Assembly (NCBI GenBank): GCA_949511625.1
Contig: CATFEX010000039.1
Location: 1 to 25,608 of the forward strand
Source: UBA11891 sp003533785
GTDB lineage: Bacteria; Bacteroidota; Bacteroidia; Flavobacteriales; Flavobacteriaceae
Length of the DNA stretch: 25,608 bases
Reading direction: 5' to 3'
The position numbers and the translations under genes are program-made. Under the pieces are notes generated by a model. The model ran no database searches, was not told the origin of the DNA, and saw nothing but the letters and a program-made list of their open reading frames with translations. Below are positions 14,579 to 23,379 of this stretch, piece after piece. Every line of letters starts with the position of its first letter. Position 1 is the stretch's first letter.

Positions 14579-15598
14579 ATGGGGATCTTCACTGAAGAAA
14601 TAGCAATTGATTTAGGAACTGCCAATACCCTAATCATACACAATGATAAGGTGGTTGTAAATAGTCCCTCTATTGTAGCTATAGACCGAACCACTAATAA
14701 GATTATCGCCATAGGTGATGAAGCCAGCATGATGCAGGGTAAAACCCATGAAAACATCAAGACAGTTCGTCCTCTTAAAGATGGGGTGATTGCAGACTTT
14801 AACGCCTCAGAACAAATGATCAACAAACTGATCAAAAGTATTCCCTCTCTAAAAAAGAAATTTTTCACCCCTTCATTGCGCATGGTGATTTGCATCCCCT
14901 CAGGCATTACAGAGGTAGAAATGCGCGCAGTAAAAGAATCGGCAGAACGTGTGAATGGTAAAGAGGTTTATCTCATTCACGAACCCATGGCAGCCGCTAT
15001 AGGTATTGGAGTCGACATCATGCAACCCAAGGGAAATATGATTGTAGATATAGGAGGAGGTACGACAGAGATTGCCGTAATTGCCCTATCGGGTATTGTC
15101 TGTGACAAGTCCGTAAAGATTGCTGGAGATGTATTTAGCAATGACATAGTCAATTATATGCGGAGTAAACATAACCTATATGTAGGGGAACGAACCGCTG
15201 AGAAAATTAAAATTTTAATTGGTGCTGTCATAGAAGATTTGGAAAACCCTCCTGATGAAATGTCAGTTCAAGGACGCGACTTACTTACTGGAAAGCCCAA
15301 ACAAGCCATGATATCTTACACAGAAGTGGCCAAAGCTTTGGACAAATCCATCATACGAATTGAAGAGGCCATTATGGAGGCCCTTTCACAAACCCCACCT
15401 GAATTGGCTGCTGACATATATAATACGGGCATCTATTTGGCTGGAGGAGGTGCCTTACTTCGAGGACTCGACAAACGCTTGTCTCGAAAAACAGACTTAC
15501 CAGTATACATTGCTGAAGACCCATTGCAAGCGGTTGTTCGGGGTACTGGTATTGCACTTAAAAATATCGAGCGGTACAAGACTGTTTTGATTAAATAA
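14579..15598 (+). CDS. mreB: Rod shape-determining protein MreB
   Basis: 339 residues, the usual length. Bacterial actin that forms membrane-associated filaments guiding the elongation machinery. The actin-fold nucleotide motifs are in place: AIDLGTANT (9-17, phosphate 1), DIGGGTTEIAVIA (157-169, phosphate 2) and YLAGGGALLRGLDK (adenosine motif). HEPMAAAIGIG and the VRPLKDGVIADF stretch are classic MreB signatures. The N-terminus (MGIFTEEIAIDLG) is short, with no clear amphipathic extension. It is the first gene of a five-gene rod-shape cluster; mreC starts 6 bp after its stop. Confidence 0.98.
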   Translation: MGIFTEEIAIDLGTANTLIIHNDKVVVNSPSIVAIDRTTNKIIAIGDEASMMQGKTHENIKTVRPLKDGVIADFNASEQMINKLIKSIPSLKKKFFTPSLRMVICIPSGITEVEMRAVKESAERVNGKEVYLIHEPMAAAIGIGVDIMQPKGNMIVDIGGGTTEIAVIALSGIVCDKSVKIAGDVFSNDIVNYMRSKHNLYVGERTAEKIKILIGAVIEDLENPPDEMSVQGRDLLTGKPKQAMISYTEVAKALDKSIIRIEEAIMEALSQTPPELAADIYNTGIYLAGGGALLRGLDKRLSRKTDLPVYIAEDPLQAVVRGTGIALKNIERYKTVLIK

Positions 15599-15604
15599 GA
15601 ATGC

Positions 15605-16414
15605 ATGCAGCAAATAATCAATGCGATTTTAAAAAATCGGAATTTTTTTATTTATATACTGCTACTCCTTTTTTCAATTATTTTTCTTCAAAATAAGAGT
15701 CCCTATCACCAAAGTAAATTACGTGAAATCAGTCTTTCAATGTCTGGGACACTCCTCAACTTTAGGAATAATTATCAACAATATTTTCAGCTTAAAGAAA
15801 TAAACGAAGAGCTTGTTCGTGAAAATTTAAAACTCAAATCCCAACTTATAAAGTCCGAAAGCATTCGATCGAGTGATAATCCTACTTTAGAGTTAGGCAA
15901 TTCTAAAATCAATCTAATTCCTGCTCGAGTCGTAAAAAATAGCATAGGGAGTGTCCGTAATTTTATAATAGTAGATAAAGGAGAGAAAGACAATGTGAAA
16001 ACCGAAATGGGGGTTATCAGTGCCGATGGTATTGTAGGAATTACCAACCAAACCAATCAATACTTCGCCAGTGCTGTTTCCTTGTTACATCGGGATTTAA
16101 ATATCAATGCTAAATTGAAAAATAACAATGCATTTGGTTCTTTGTATTGGCCTGGCTATGAATCTAATAAAATGATACTCTCTGATATCCCTACGATTAA
16201 TTCAATAAATATTGGAGATACAATTGTTACTGGAGGAATGTCTGCTTATTTTCCAAAAAACATTCCCATAGGAGAAGTGAGTTCATTTTCTATTCTACCT
16301 TCCAAACGCTATTATGAAATCGAGGTGATCTTATTTACTAATTTCTCCACTTTAGATCACGTGTTTATTGTTCAAAATTTAGAAAAACCCTATTTAGATC
16401 AAATAAGCAATTAA
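15605..16414 (+). CDS. mreC: Rod shape-determining protein MreC
   Basis: 269 residues. A bitopic inner-membrane protein whose periplasmic part activates PBP2/RodA. One N-terminal membrane span (about 12-31, NFFIYILLLLFSIIFLQ) is followed by a predicted coiled coil (about 55-85, YFQLKEINEELVRENLKLKS) and the two-barrel beta domain (from about 95), with typical MreC wording: IPARVVKNSIGSVRNFIIVD, DNVKTEMGVISADGIVGI and GDTIVTGGMSAYFPKNIPIG. It lies between mreB and mreD with 6 bp and 5 bp gaps. An ATG at 15601 is in another frame and not used. Confidence 0.95.
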   Translation: MQQIINAILKNRNFFIYILLLLFSIIFLQNKSPYHQSKLREISLSMSGTLLNFRNNYQQYFQLKEINEELVRENLKLKSQLIKSESIRSSDNPTLELGNSKINLIPARVVKNSIGSVRNFIIVDKGEKDNVKTEMGVISADGIVGITNQTNQYFASAVSLLHRDLNINAKLKNNNAFGSLYWPGYESNKMILSDIPTINSINIGDTIVTGGMSAYFPKNIPIGEVSSFSILPSKRYYEIEVILFTNFSTLDHVFIVQNLEKPYLDQISN

Positions 16415-16419
16415 ATTCA

Positions 16420-16923
16420 ATGCTCCAGAAAAACATATATACAGGTATTTCATTTGTTGTGTTGATTGCACTTCAATTTTTAGTGTTTAGTAATATCAAT
16501 CTTTTTGGAACCATCAACCCGTTCGTTTATCTTCTTTTTCTTATTCAATATCAACTAAATTCCAATCAGGCCATATTCATAATCCTCTGTTTTTTATTGG
16601 GTTTATTTATTGATCTGATTTTGGGGACAGCAGGAGCACATACCATTGCTACTCTCACAGTGGCGTATTTAAGACCCTGGATCGTAGATTTTAGTTTTGG
16701 AATAAACTCCGACATCTCCTATGCCATTTTCAAAGGAACACAATTGGCCAATCAGCTTAGTTTCATTGGAATTATAATAGGCCTTCACACCATTTTGTAT
16801 TACAGTGTAGAATATTTTCAATGGCATGCGTTTTTAATTATTTTAAAAAATGCTTTTTTAACAGCAATTATTACCTTTATTTTCATATGGTTGATCCTAG
16901 GCTTTAATAAACCAAAAAAATGA
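16420..16923 (+). CDS. mreD: Rod shape-determining protein MreD
   Basis: 167 residues, almost entirely hydrophobic, with five to six predicted membrane helices. FGTINPFVYLLFLIQYQL (about 30-47) and FLLGLFIDLILGTAGAHTIA (about 60-79) fit the MreD pattern of the Bacteroidota. MreD works with MreC in the elongasome in the inner membrane. Identification depends on these motifs plus position: directly after mreC and overlapping mrdA by 4 bp (ATGA). Confidence 0.92.
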   Translation: MLQKNIYTGISFVVLIALQFLVFSNINLFGTINPFVYLLFLIQYQLNSNQAIFIILCFLLGLFIDLILGTAGAHTIATLTVAYLRPWIVDFSFGINSDISYAIFKGTQLANQLSFIGIIIGLHTILYYSVEYFQWHAFLIILKNAFLTAIITFIFIWLILGFNKPKK

Positions 16924-18782
16924 ATCGAAGTTTTCTGCTTCCTGCACTTACTTTTCTAACAGCTATTTTCTTTGTTCTTAAACTGGTTCAACTTCAATTA
17001 GTCGATAATTATTATTCATCCCTTTCAGAAAATAATGCTTTAATTGAACGAGCTGTTTATCCGGAACGTGGATTTATTTATGATCGGAATGGTAAATTAC
17101 TTGTCGCTAACAAGCCGTCATACGATCTGATGCTAATCCCTGAAAATCTTAGCCCTTTTGATACCCTTGAATTACTCTCCCTAATTGATCTTTCTCGAAA
17201 AGAACTCGAAGATGTATTAAAAAAGGCTAATCGATATTCCAAAAAATTACCCTCAACAGTTGTCAGTCAATTATCTCAAGAGTCCCATGCCGTTCTGCAA
17301 GAAAAAATATGGAAATATGATGGGTTTTACCTGCAAAAAAAATCAATCCGTGATTATCGAAAACCCATCGCCTCTAATGTCCTAGGTTATGTCAGCGAGG
17401 TCAATAGCAATGACTTAAAAAAAGACCCCTACTGCAGCAGGGGTGAGTTGATTGGGCGCCAAGGGATTGAAAAATATTATGAAAAATACCTAAGAGGAAT
17501 CAAAGGAAAAGAATTCTTACAAAAAGACAAATTCAATAGAGTGATCGGTACTTATGAAGGAGGAAGATATGATAGCCCACCGATTCAAGCTCGTGATATT
17601 TCATTGACCCTGGATATAGGATTACAAGAATATGGGGAAGCTTTACTTCAAAATAAACGCGGTGGAATAGTAGCTATAGAACCCAGTTCAGGTGAAATTC
17701 TGGCCTTAGTTAGTGCTCCCAATTACGATCCGGGTATATTGGTCGGTAGAGAACGCTCAGCTAATTATAGAAAATTAGCTTTGGATACGCTAGCGAAGCC
17801 TTTATTCGATAGAAGTCTTCAAGCACAGTATGCTCCTGGTTCACCCTTCAAAGTATTAAACGCACTAATTGCGCTTCAAGAGAATGTAATTACCCCTAAA
17901 ACACAATTTACCTGTAATAAAGGGCATTTTTATGCTCGAGGTGCCTTTATGGAATGCCACTGTCCTTTGCGAACAAAAAACGACTTAACTAAAGCCATAT
18001 ATAAATCATGCAATAGCTATTTTGCCAAGACCTATAAGGGGATCATTAATACCTCTGACCAACCCGATGAAAGTATTGAAAGATGGAAAAAACACCTGCT
18101 AAGTTTTGGCCTTGGCAACTATTTGGGGTACGATCTTCCTACAGGAAAGCCAGGATATATACCAGGAGCAGACTATTATAATAAAGTTTATGGAGAAAAC
18201 GGTTGGAAAGCACCTACAGTGATATCCAATGCTATTGGTCAAGGTGAAGTACTCACTACTCCTATACAGATGGCCAACTTTGCCTCAGCTATCGCTAACC
18301 GAGGATTTTATATCCAGCCGCATTTTATGAAATCTATTTCAGGGGAAGTGCAACTTAATTTACACGAAAAAAAGAAAACTACTATAGATTCTGCTCACTT
18401 TGAAACCATTATAGATGGCATGCATAAAGTAGTAGAATACGGTACCGCTAGAATTGCCCGTATCAAGGGAATTGAAGTCTGTGGGAAAACTGGGACTGTT
18501 GAAAATTTCATTTCGTTGAATGGAGAAAAAACCCAATTGACAGACCACTCCATGTTTATTGCCTTTGCCCCTAAAGAAAATCCAAAAATAGCTTTAGCTG
18601 TATTTATTGAAAATGGATATTGGGGTGCTCGATGGGCGGCTCCTATTGCCAGTTTGATGATTGAGAAATACCTCAACAAAGAAATAAAAAGAAATTGGCT
18701 TGAAAACAGAATGCTAAACGGCAGTCTTCTCGCTGAATATGAAAAACCATATACAGGAAAACCCTTTAAGATAAATCAATGA
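16920..18782 (+). CDS. mrdA: Penicillin-binding protein 2 (elongasome transpeptidase)
   Basis: 620 residues. It cross-links peptidoglycan during side-wall growth as RodA's partner. One N-terminal membrane anchor (about 5-25) leads to the dimerisation/pedestal domain (RGFIYDRNGKLLVANKPSYD). The transpeptidase domain has all three active-site motifs: SPFK (Ser308 nucleophile, Lys311), SCN (363-365) and KTG (523-525). Four cysteines lie between and around the first two motifs: Cys332, Cys346, Cys348 and Cys364, in sequence such as MECHCPLRTK; a zinc-binding site near the active site, reported in some PBP2 proteins, is possible. It overlaps both neighbours by 4 bp (ATGA at each junction). Confidence 0.97.
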   Translation: MNRSFLLPALTFLTAIFFVLKLVQLQLVDNYYSSLSENNALIERAVYPERGFIYDRNGKLLVANKPSYDLMLIPENLSPFDTLELLSLIDLSRKELEDVLKKANRYSKKLPSTVVSQLSQESHAVLQEKIWKYDGFYLQKKSIRDYRKPIASNVLGYVSEVNSNDLKKDPYCSRGELIGRQGIEKYYEKYLRGIKGKEFLQKDKFNRVIGTYEGGRYDSPPIQARDISLTLDIGLQEYGEALLQNKRGGIVAIEPSSGEILALVSAPNYDPGILVGRERSANYRKLALDTLAKPLFDRSLQAQYAPGSPFKVLNALIALQENVITPKTQFTCNKGHFYARGAFMECHCPLRTKNDLTKAIYKSCNSYFAKTYKGIINTSDQPDESIERWKKHLLSFGLGNYLGYDLPTGKPGYIPGADYYNKVYGENGWKAPTVISNAIGQGEVLTTPIQMANFASAIANRGFYIQPHFMKSISGEVQLNLHEKKKTTIDSAHFETIIDGMHKVVEYGTARIARIKGIEVCGKTGTVENFISLNGEKTQLTDHSMFIAFAPKENPKIALAVFIENGYWGARWAAPIASLMIEKYLNKEIKRNWLENRMLNGSLLAEYEKPYTGKPFKINQ

Positions 18783-20038
18783 AAGAGTCTATTTTGTCTC
18801 GAATAGATTGGTTGAGCCTGTTTCTATATTTTTTTCTTCTGGGTTTTGGCTTGTTAAATATATATTCCTCTACTTATTCGGAAATCAGTCCTTCATTAAT
18901 AAGTTTGAGTAATCCCATAGGGAAACAACTGCTATTTACACTTATAAGTGTATTTGTTGGGGGCTTTTTATTAGCGCTTAAGGTTAAGTTTTTTGAACAA
19001 TTTGCGCTTCCTATCTATGGGGTTGTGATTTTACTACTATTGGGTTTATTTTTATTTGGAAAAACGATTTCGGGTGCACGGTCATGGTATGTCATGGGTG
19101 GGGTTGCCTTGCAACCAGCTGAGTTCGCAAAAATGGCTACTGCACTCATGTTGGCTAAGGTTCTTTCTCAATTTCAAACTAATCTTAAATCTATCAAATC
19201 CCTCTTAAAGACAGGAGCCGTTATTCTGCTTCCTGTCTTTCTTATTATGCTACAACCCGATCCAGGTAGCGCCCTAGTTTTTGGTGCTTTTTTCTTTGTC
19301 CTTTTTCGGGAAGGATTGAGTTATGTTTTTTTGATCCTAATCAGCTCTGGATTAATTCTATTTATTCTTACGCTTCTCTATGCTATTCCAATCGTTGTAA
19401 GTATTATTACTATTTTTCTTTCCCTGTTGTTCTATCTGTTTAAGAAAATGAAATATACTCCTTCACTCCTTCCATTTATCTTATCAGGTATTATAGCTGT
19501 TGGGTTTACTTTCTCTGTTGACTTTATATTCGACGATGTATTTGAGCAACGTCACCGCGACAGATTCAATATAATTCTAGGGAAAGAGGTGGATATTCAA
19601 GGAATTGGGTATAACATCAATCAATCTAAGATAGCAATAGGCTCTGGGGGGGTGAATGGGAAAGGGTTTCTCAAGGGGACACAAACTAAAGGAGACTTTG
19701 TCCCAGAACAACACACTGATTATATATTTAGTACTATAGGAGAGGAGTGGGGTTTTCTGGGTAGTATCCTAGTAATAGGTTGTTTTACGTTATTGATTAT
19801 ACGAATCCTCTGGCAAGCTGAAAAACACACCAACCAATTTCGAAGGGTTTTTAGCTATGCTGTAGCAAGTATTCTATTTGTCCATTTCTTAATCAATATC
19901 GGTATGTCTTTGGGTTTGATTCCCACTATTGGTATTCCTTTGTTGTTTATTAGTTATGGAGGTTCTAGTCTTCTGGCAACGAGCCTGATGTTCTTTATCT
20001 ATTTGAATATGGATGCCAATCGACTTCGAGATTGGTAA
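18779..20038 (+). CDS. rodA: Rod shape-determining glycosyltransferase RodA (SEDS family)
   Basis: 419 residues. RodA is the SEDS-family peptidoglycan polymerase of the elongasome. About ten membrane helices can be picked out. Family motifs: SGARSWYVMGGVALQPAEFA (98-117), the catalytic-region aspartate Asp161 in QPDPGSALVF, IAIGSGGVNGKGFLKGTQ, FVPEQHTDYIFSTIGEEWGF, and GIPLLFISYGGSSLLATSL near the C-terminus. It closes the mre cluster. Its stop codon directly abuts the stop codon of the convergent permease gene, with no bases between them. Confidence 0.97.
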   Translation: MKESILSRIDWLSLFLYFFLLGFGLLNIYSSTYSEISPSLISLSNPIGKQLLFTLISVFVGGFLLALKVKFFEQFALPIYGVVILLLLGLFLFGKTISGARSWYVMGGVALQPAEFAKMATALMLAKVLSQFQTNLKSIKSLLKTGAVILLPVFLIMLQPDPGSALVFGAFFFVLFREGLSYVFLILISSGLILFILTLLYAIPIVVSIITIFLSLLFYLFKKMKYTPSLLPFILSGIIAVGFTFSVDFIFDDVFEQRHRDRFNIILGKEVDIQGIGYNINQSKIAIGSGGVNGKGFLKGTQTKGDFVPEQHTDYIFSTIGEEWGFLGSILVIGCFTLLIIRILWQAEKHTNQFRRVFSYAVASILFVHFLINIGMSLGLIPTIGIPLLFISYGGSSLLATSLMFFIYLNMDANRLRDW

Positions 20039-21091
20039 TTATTGCTTCACGTCTAGATAATCTTGAAGTGCATTCCCCAAGGTCATGAAGGTAAGTACCA
20101 AAGTCATGATGGCAAATCCAGGAATCAAAGCCAAATAGGGTTTCCCCAAAAGCAGGTAGCGAAAATGTTCTTTCACCATACCCCCCCAGCTTGGCACAGG
20201 GGGTTGCGCACCTATTCCTAAAAAACTGAGCCCGCTTTCAATCAATATAGCACTTGCAAAGTTGGCAGACGCCATCACTATAATCGGCCCAATAATGACT
20301 GGGAGTATGTGAGAGTAAAGAATCCTAAAATGAGAAAATCCAAGTGCATGAGCTGCTTCAATAAATGTCTTCTCACGAACTGAGATTACTTGTCCTCGAA
20401 CCAACCGAGCCACTTCCACCCACATTGAAAGTCCTACAGCGATAAACACTTGCCAGAAGCCTCTCCCAAGTACTAATGTAATCCCAATAACCATAAGAAG
20501 TGTGGGGATGGACCAAACCACATTAATTAACCATAGAATCAATCGATCCCATATTCCGCCAAAATATCCAGCTACACCCCCTAATATTACTCCAATTAAA
20601 AGAGAGATTAATACGGCAACAAAACCTATAGATAATGAAATCCGTGATCCAACCAGAAGTCTGCTCAATAAATCTCTACCGTATTTGTCAGTTCCCAGGG
20701 GAAAGCTTCGGTCAACCACCCATCGCCCCTCTATGCTATCCGCTCGAAAAGGTTTTGGAAAACGACTCACGTCAACTGGCTTAAAAAAGCCCTCTGCAGC
20801 TCCATGCACCTGTATTTCTAAGGTTGTACCCTGATAACGCCAAGCTTGAATAGGAATTTCGTCATACTGAGAAGGGGTACCCCAAAAAAAGGACGACTCC
20901 GAAGGGTCTGTTTCTAAGGGAATAAGTAGCATTTTGGTTTTAAACCCAGTAGGCTTCGAGTGAATGGAAAGATGCATTTGATTAGCGCTGGGACTTGCAT
21001 CAGGCGCCAATTCGTAAGCCAAAAGAGATACGAGGCACATCAGCAAGATATAACCCAAACTCAATATGCCTCCAATCCTATTGATTTTCAA
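20039..21091 (-). CDS. ABC transporter permease of the OppC/DppC (peptide/nickel) family
   Basis: 350 residues. N-terminal membrane helix (about 9-27), then a soluble insert of roughly 100 residues (QAWRYQGTTLEIQVHGAAEG lies in it), then the conserved GTDKYGRDLLSRLLVGSRIS and the permease core with about five more helices. The EAA loop that docks the ATPase is EAAHALGFSHFRILYSHILP. ESGLSFLGIGAQPPVPSWG is typical of OppC/DppC. No partner permease, ATPase or binding protein lies in the window. The start is TTG at 21091: an in-frame TGA precedes it directly, and the next ATG (residue 18) would cut the first helix. It lies 29 bp downstream of the protease gene on the same strand. Confidence 0.9.
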   Translation of the reverse strand: MKINRIGGILSLGYILLMCLVSLLAYELAPDASPSANQMHLSIHSKPTGFKTKMLLIPLETDPSESSFFWGTPSQYDEIPIQAWRYQGTTLEIQVHGAAEGFFKPVDVSRFPKPFRADSIEGRWVVDRSFPLGTDKYGRDLLSRLLVGSRISLSIGFVAVLISLLIGVILGGVAGYFGGIWDRLILWLINVVWSIPTLLMVIGITLVLGRGFWQVFIAVGLSMWVEVARLVRGQVISVREKTFIEAAHALGFSHFRILYSHILPVIIGPIIVMASANFASAILIESGLSFLGIGAQPPVPSWGGMVKEHFRYLLLGKPYLALIPGFAIMTLVLTFMTLGNALQDYLDVKQ

Positions 21092-21120
21092 TCACAGCGG
21101 GTTTTAGAAGAATGGATAAA

Positions 21121-23241
21121 TTAATTCTTATTCTGAGACAGGGGGCTTCCTTTTAGAGAAATACTCATATCATCCAAAATATTTATGGCTTCATTGATGT
21201 ACAAATCCTTGTCCAACCCTTCTACCCAACGATTGCGTTTCTCAATATAGTCTTCATTAGCAATCTTGGGCATCCCTGCTTCTGGAAGCCATTTAAACTT
21301 CAAGCTGGAGTCAAATTCATTCAGGACATCAAATTGCTTCGACACCTTTACGTCTGCTTTTTGCTCTCTTGAAAAAGATTCGTAGTCCAAGAAATAATTA
21401 TAGTCTTCCTGCTGCTTGGCCACCCATTGGGCTTGTTTTTCAATAATTGGAGTGAAGCTGTTTTCTTGAATTCGGTATTGACTTTGCTTGATGACAAAAT
21501 CAAAATTGAAACGATCTTCCCAGGCAGAATAATAGGCAGGGGTGATCTTGTCCCATGTAAGGGGGTTTTCCTGATCTTTTTCACCCATCTCCACGTATTG
21601 ATAACGATCGGGAAAAACAATATCACTTTTCACACCTTCAAGTTGAGTTGACTCCCCAGTAATACGATAAAACTTATCTGTTGTAACCTTCAAGGCTCCT
21701 AAGTCTCCATAGGTATTCCCTGTAATGATGCGATTTAAATCAACTACATTTTGAACGGTCCCTTTTCCAAAGGTTTGCTTACTACCCAAGACGATTGCTC
21801 TATTATAATCTTGAAGGGCTGCGGCAATAATCTCTGAAGCCGAAGCAGAAAATTCATTCACTAGAACAACCAAAGGACCATCCCATACAATGCTGCTATC
21901 CGTATCTTTGAGGACTTCTTTCCGTCCACCAGTGCTTTTTACTTGAACCACAGGTCCTTCCTCGATAAAAAAGCCTGTCATATCAACAACTGTTTTCAGG
22001 GATCCTCCTCCATTGTTGCGAAGATCCAAAACAATTCCAGAAACATTTTGTGATTTCAACTGCTCGATCTCTTTTTTCACATCCACAGCTGCATTTCTTT
22101 CTCCATAATCATTAAAATCAATGTAGAACTTGGGAAGGTTTATCAGTCCAAACTTTTTTTCTCCTTTTTGGATTACTGAGGACCGGGCATAGACCTCTTC
22201 GAGTTCAACCACATCCCTTACAATCGGAACTTCTTCTACTGTGCCATCCACACGCTTTACTGTCAGACGAACTTCTGTCCCTTTGGGACCCTTGATCAAT
22301 TTGATGGCATCTTCCAGTCTCATGCCCACAATTTCGACAGGGGTCTCATCTTTTTGGGCTACTTTCAAAATAATATCTCCAACATCCAGTAGTTTCTCTC
22401 TCCATATAGGACCTCCAGAGATAACCTCCACTATTTTTACTTCTTGATTTTTTTTCTGTAATCGAGCTCCAATGCCTTCAAATTTTCCTGACATAGTGGT
22501 GTCAAAGCGATCTTTTTCTTCGGGTGCAAAATAGAAAGTATGTGGATCAAATTGGGTTACTATAGCATTGATATACACGGAAAACCAGTCTTTTCGGTTG
22601 AGTTCTTTTACCAGTTCAAAATAGTCTTCTGTGTTTTCAAGAGTTAGTTCACGGGCTTCCTTTTCCAATATTTCATCAGACTTCATGATATAGGTACTGT
22701 CTTTTTCAAATTTTTCTAGTTCCTCTTTTTTCTTGTCGGTAAAACGATCCAAGGCAGACAGTTTCATTCGCTTTCGCCATCTTGACTTAAGTTGAGTAAC
22801 CGTAGCAGCATACGCAACATTTTCATAATCCAAACTTATTTCTTCGGGTCGGGTAAAATCAAAAGCTTGTTCCAACAGTTGTGGGTAAAAGTTCTCTACT
22901 TGCTTCATCCGTGACAGGAGACGCTCATGAGTGATGTCAAAAAAGTTGAGCGTACTGGATTTAAACTCATCGTCAATTTTGTAACGGTACCGCTTGAAGG
23001 TATTTATATCTGTCTGTAAGAAGAAGCGATGTTGTCCGTCTAATCCTTCCATGTAGTTGTGAAAAGCATTTTCAGAAAAAGTATCATCAATTACTTTCGG
23101 ATCATAATGACCTCGTTCCAAAACATAATTTAGTATTTCCAACAACAATTTATCTTTTTCAGGGGAGGACAACGTTGAGCTCGCATTCCAAAAAAGAAAA
23201 CTTGCCACTACTCCACTCAAAAGAATTCCAAAAACACGCAT
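21121..23241 (-). CDS. prc: Carboxy-terminal processing (tail-specific) protease, S41 family
   Basis: 706 residues from the ATG at 23241; a TTG two codons earlier is less likely. An N-terminal signal or membrane anchor (about 1-20) puts it in the periplasm. Order: Prc N-terminal helical domain, a PDZ domain (about 235-330, with FEGIGARLQKKNQEVKIVEV and GPIWREKLLDVGDIILKV), the S41 catalytic domain with LDLRNNGGGSLKTVVDM, and a C-terminal DUF3340 region (about 530 on). By alignment with E. coli Prc the catalytic serine is Ser467 in EFSASASE and the lysine is Lys493 in TFGKGTVQ. It degrades or trims C-termini of envelope proteins and in E. coli acts on PBP3 and cell wall hydrolases. It is divergent from surE. 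Confidence 0.95.
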   Translation of the reverse strand: MRVFGILLSGVVASFLFWNASSTLSSPEKDKLLLEILNYVLERGHYDPKVIDDTFSENAFHNYMEGLDGQHRFFLQTDINTFKRYRYKIDDEFKSSTLNFFDITHERLLSRMKQVENFYPQLLEQAFDFTRPEEISLDYENVAYAATVTQLKSRWRKRMKLSALDRFTDKKKEELEKFEKDSTYIMKSDEILEKEARELTLENTEDYFELVKELNRKDWFSVYINAIVTQFDPHTFYFAPEEKDRFDTTMSGKFEGIGARLQKKNQEVKIVEVISGGPIWREKLLDVGDIILKVAQKDETPVEIVGMRLEDAIKLIKGPKGTEVRLTVKRVDGTVEEVPIVRDVVELEEVYARSSVIQKGEKKFGLINLPKFYIDFNDYGERNAAVDVKKEIEQLKSQNVSGIVLDLRNNGGGSLKTVVDMTGFFIEEGPVVQVKSTGGRKEVLKDTDSSIVWDGPLVVLVNEFSASASEIIAAALQDYNRAIVLGSKQTFGKGTVQNVVDLNRIITGNTYGDLGALKVTTDKFYRITGESTQLEGVKSDIVFPDRYQYVEMGEKDQENPLTWDKITPAYYSAWEDRFNFDFVIKQSQYRIQENSFTPIIEKQAQWVAKQQEDYNYFLDYESFSREQKADVKVSKQFDVLNEFDSSLKFKWLPEAGMPKIANEDYIEKRNRWVEGLDKDLYINEAINILDDMSISLKGSPLSQNKN

Positions 23242-23327
23242 AGCCAATTTTATTTTGAAAGTTAAAAATAATGAAAATGCAATGATATCTGGGGGTCACA
23301 GTTAAAAGTTTTGTTAAACTGGTTTAA

Positions 23328-23356
23328 TTGCATCCCAGCTATAATTGCTACCTTAG
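23328..23356 (+). promoter_or_regulatory. Candidate Bacteroidota promoter for surE
   Basis: TTG (23328-23330), 18-bp spacer, TACCTTAG (23349-23356), one base off TAnnTTTG. This fits the Flavobacterium TTG-N17-23-TAnnTTTG layout and would give a leader of about 17 bases before the surE ATG. It is the best-spaced promoter-like pair in the window. Confidence 0.45.
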
Positions 23357-23379
23357 CCAGTATATAAAACGCAAGGTAG

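Noticed and set aside
20192..20208. TGGCAC followed by TTGC on the plus strand, resembling a sigma-54 promoter
   Set aside because: The spacing is one base too long and it lies within the permease coding sequence, opposite to the gene's direction, with no gene placed to use it.
23242..23247. TTG start of the prc frame at 23247
   Set aside because: An ATG two codons later gives a typical signal sequence; the TTG adds only two residues.
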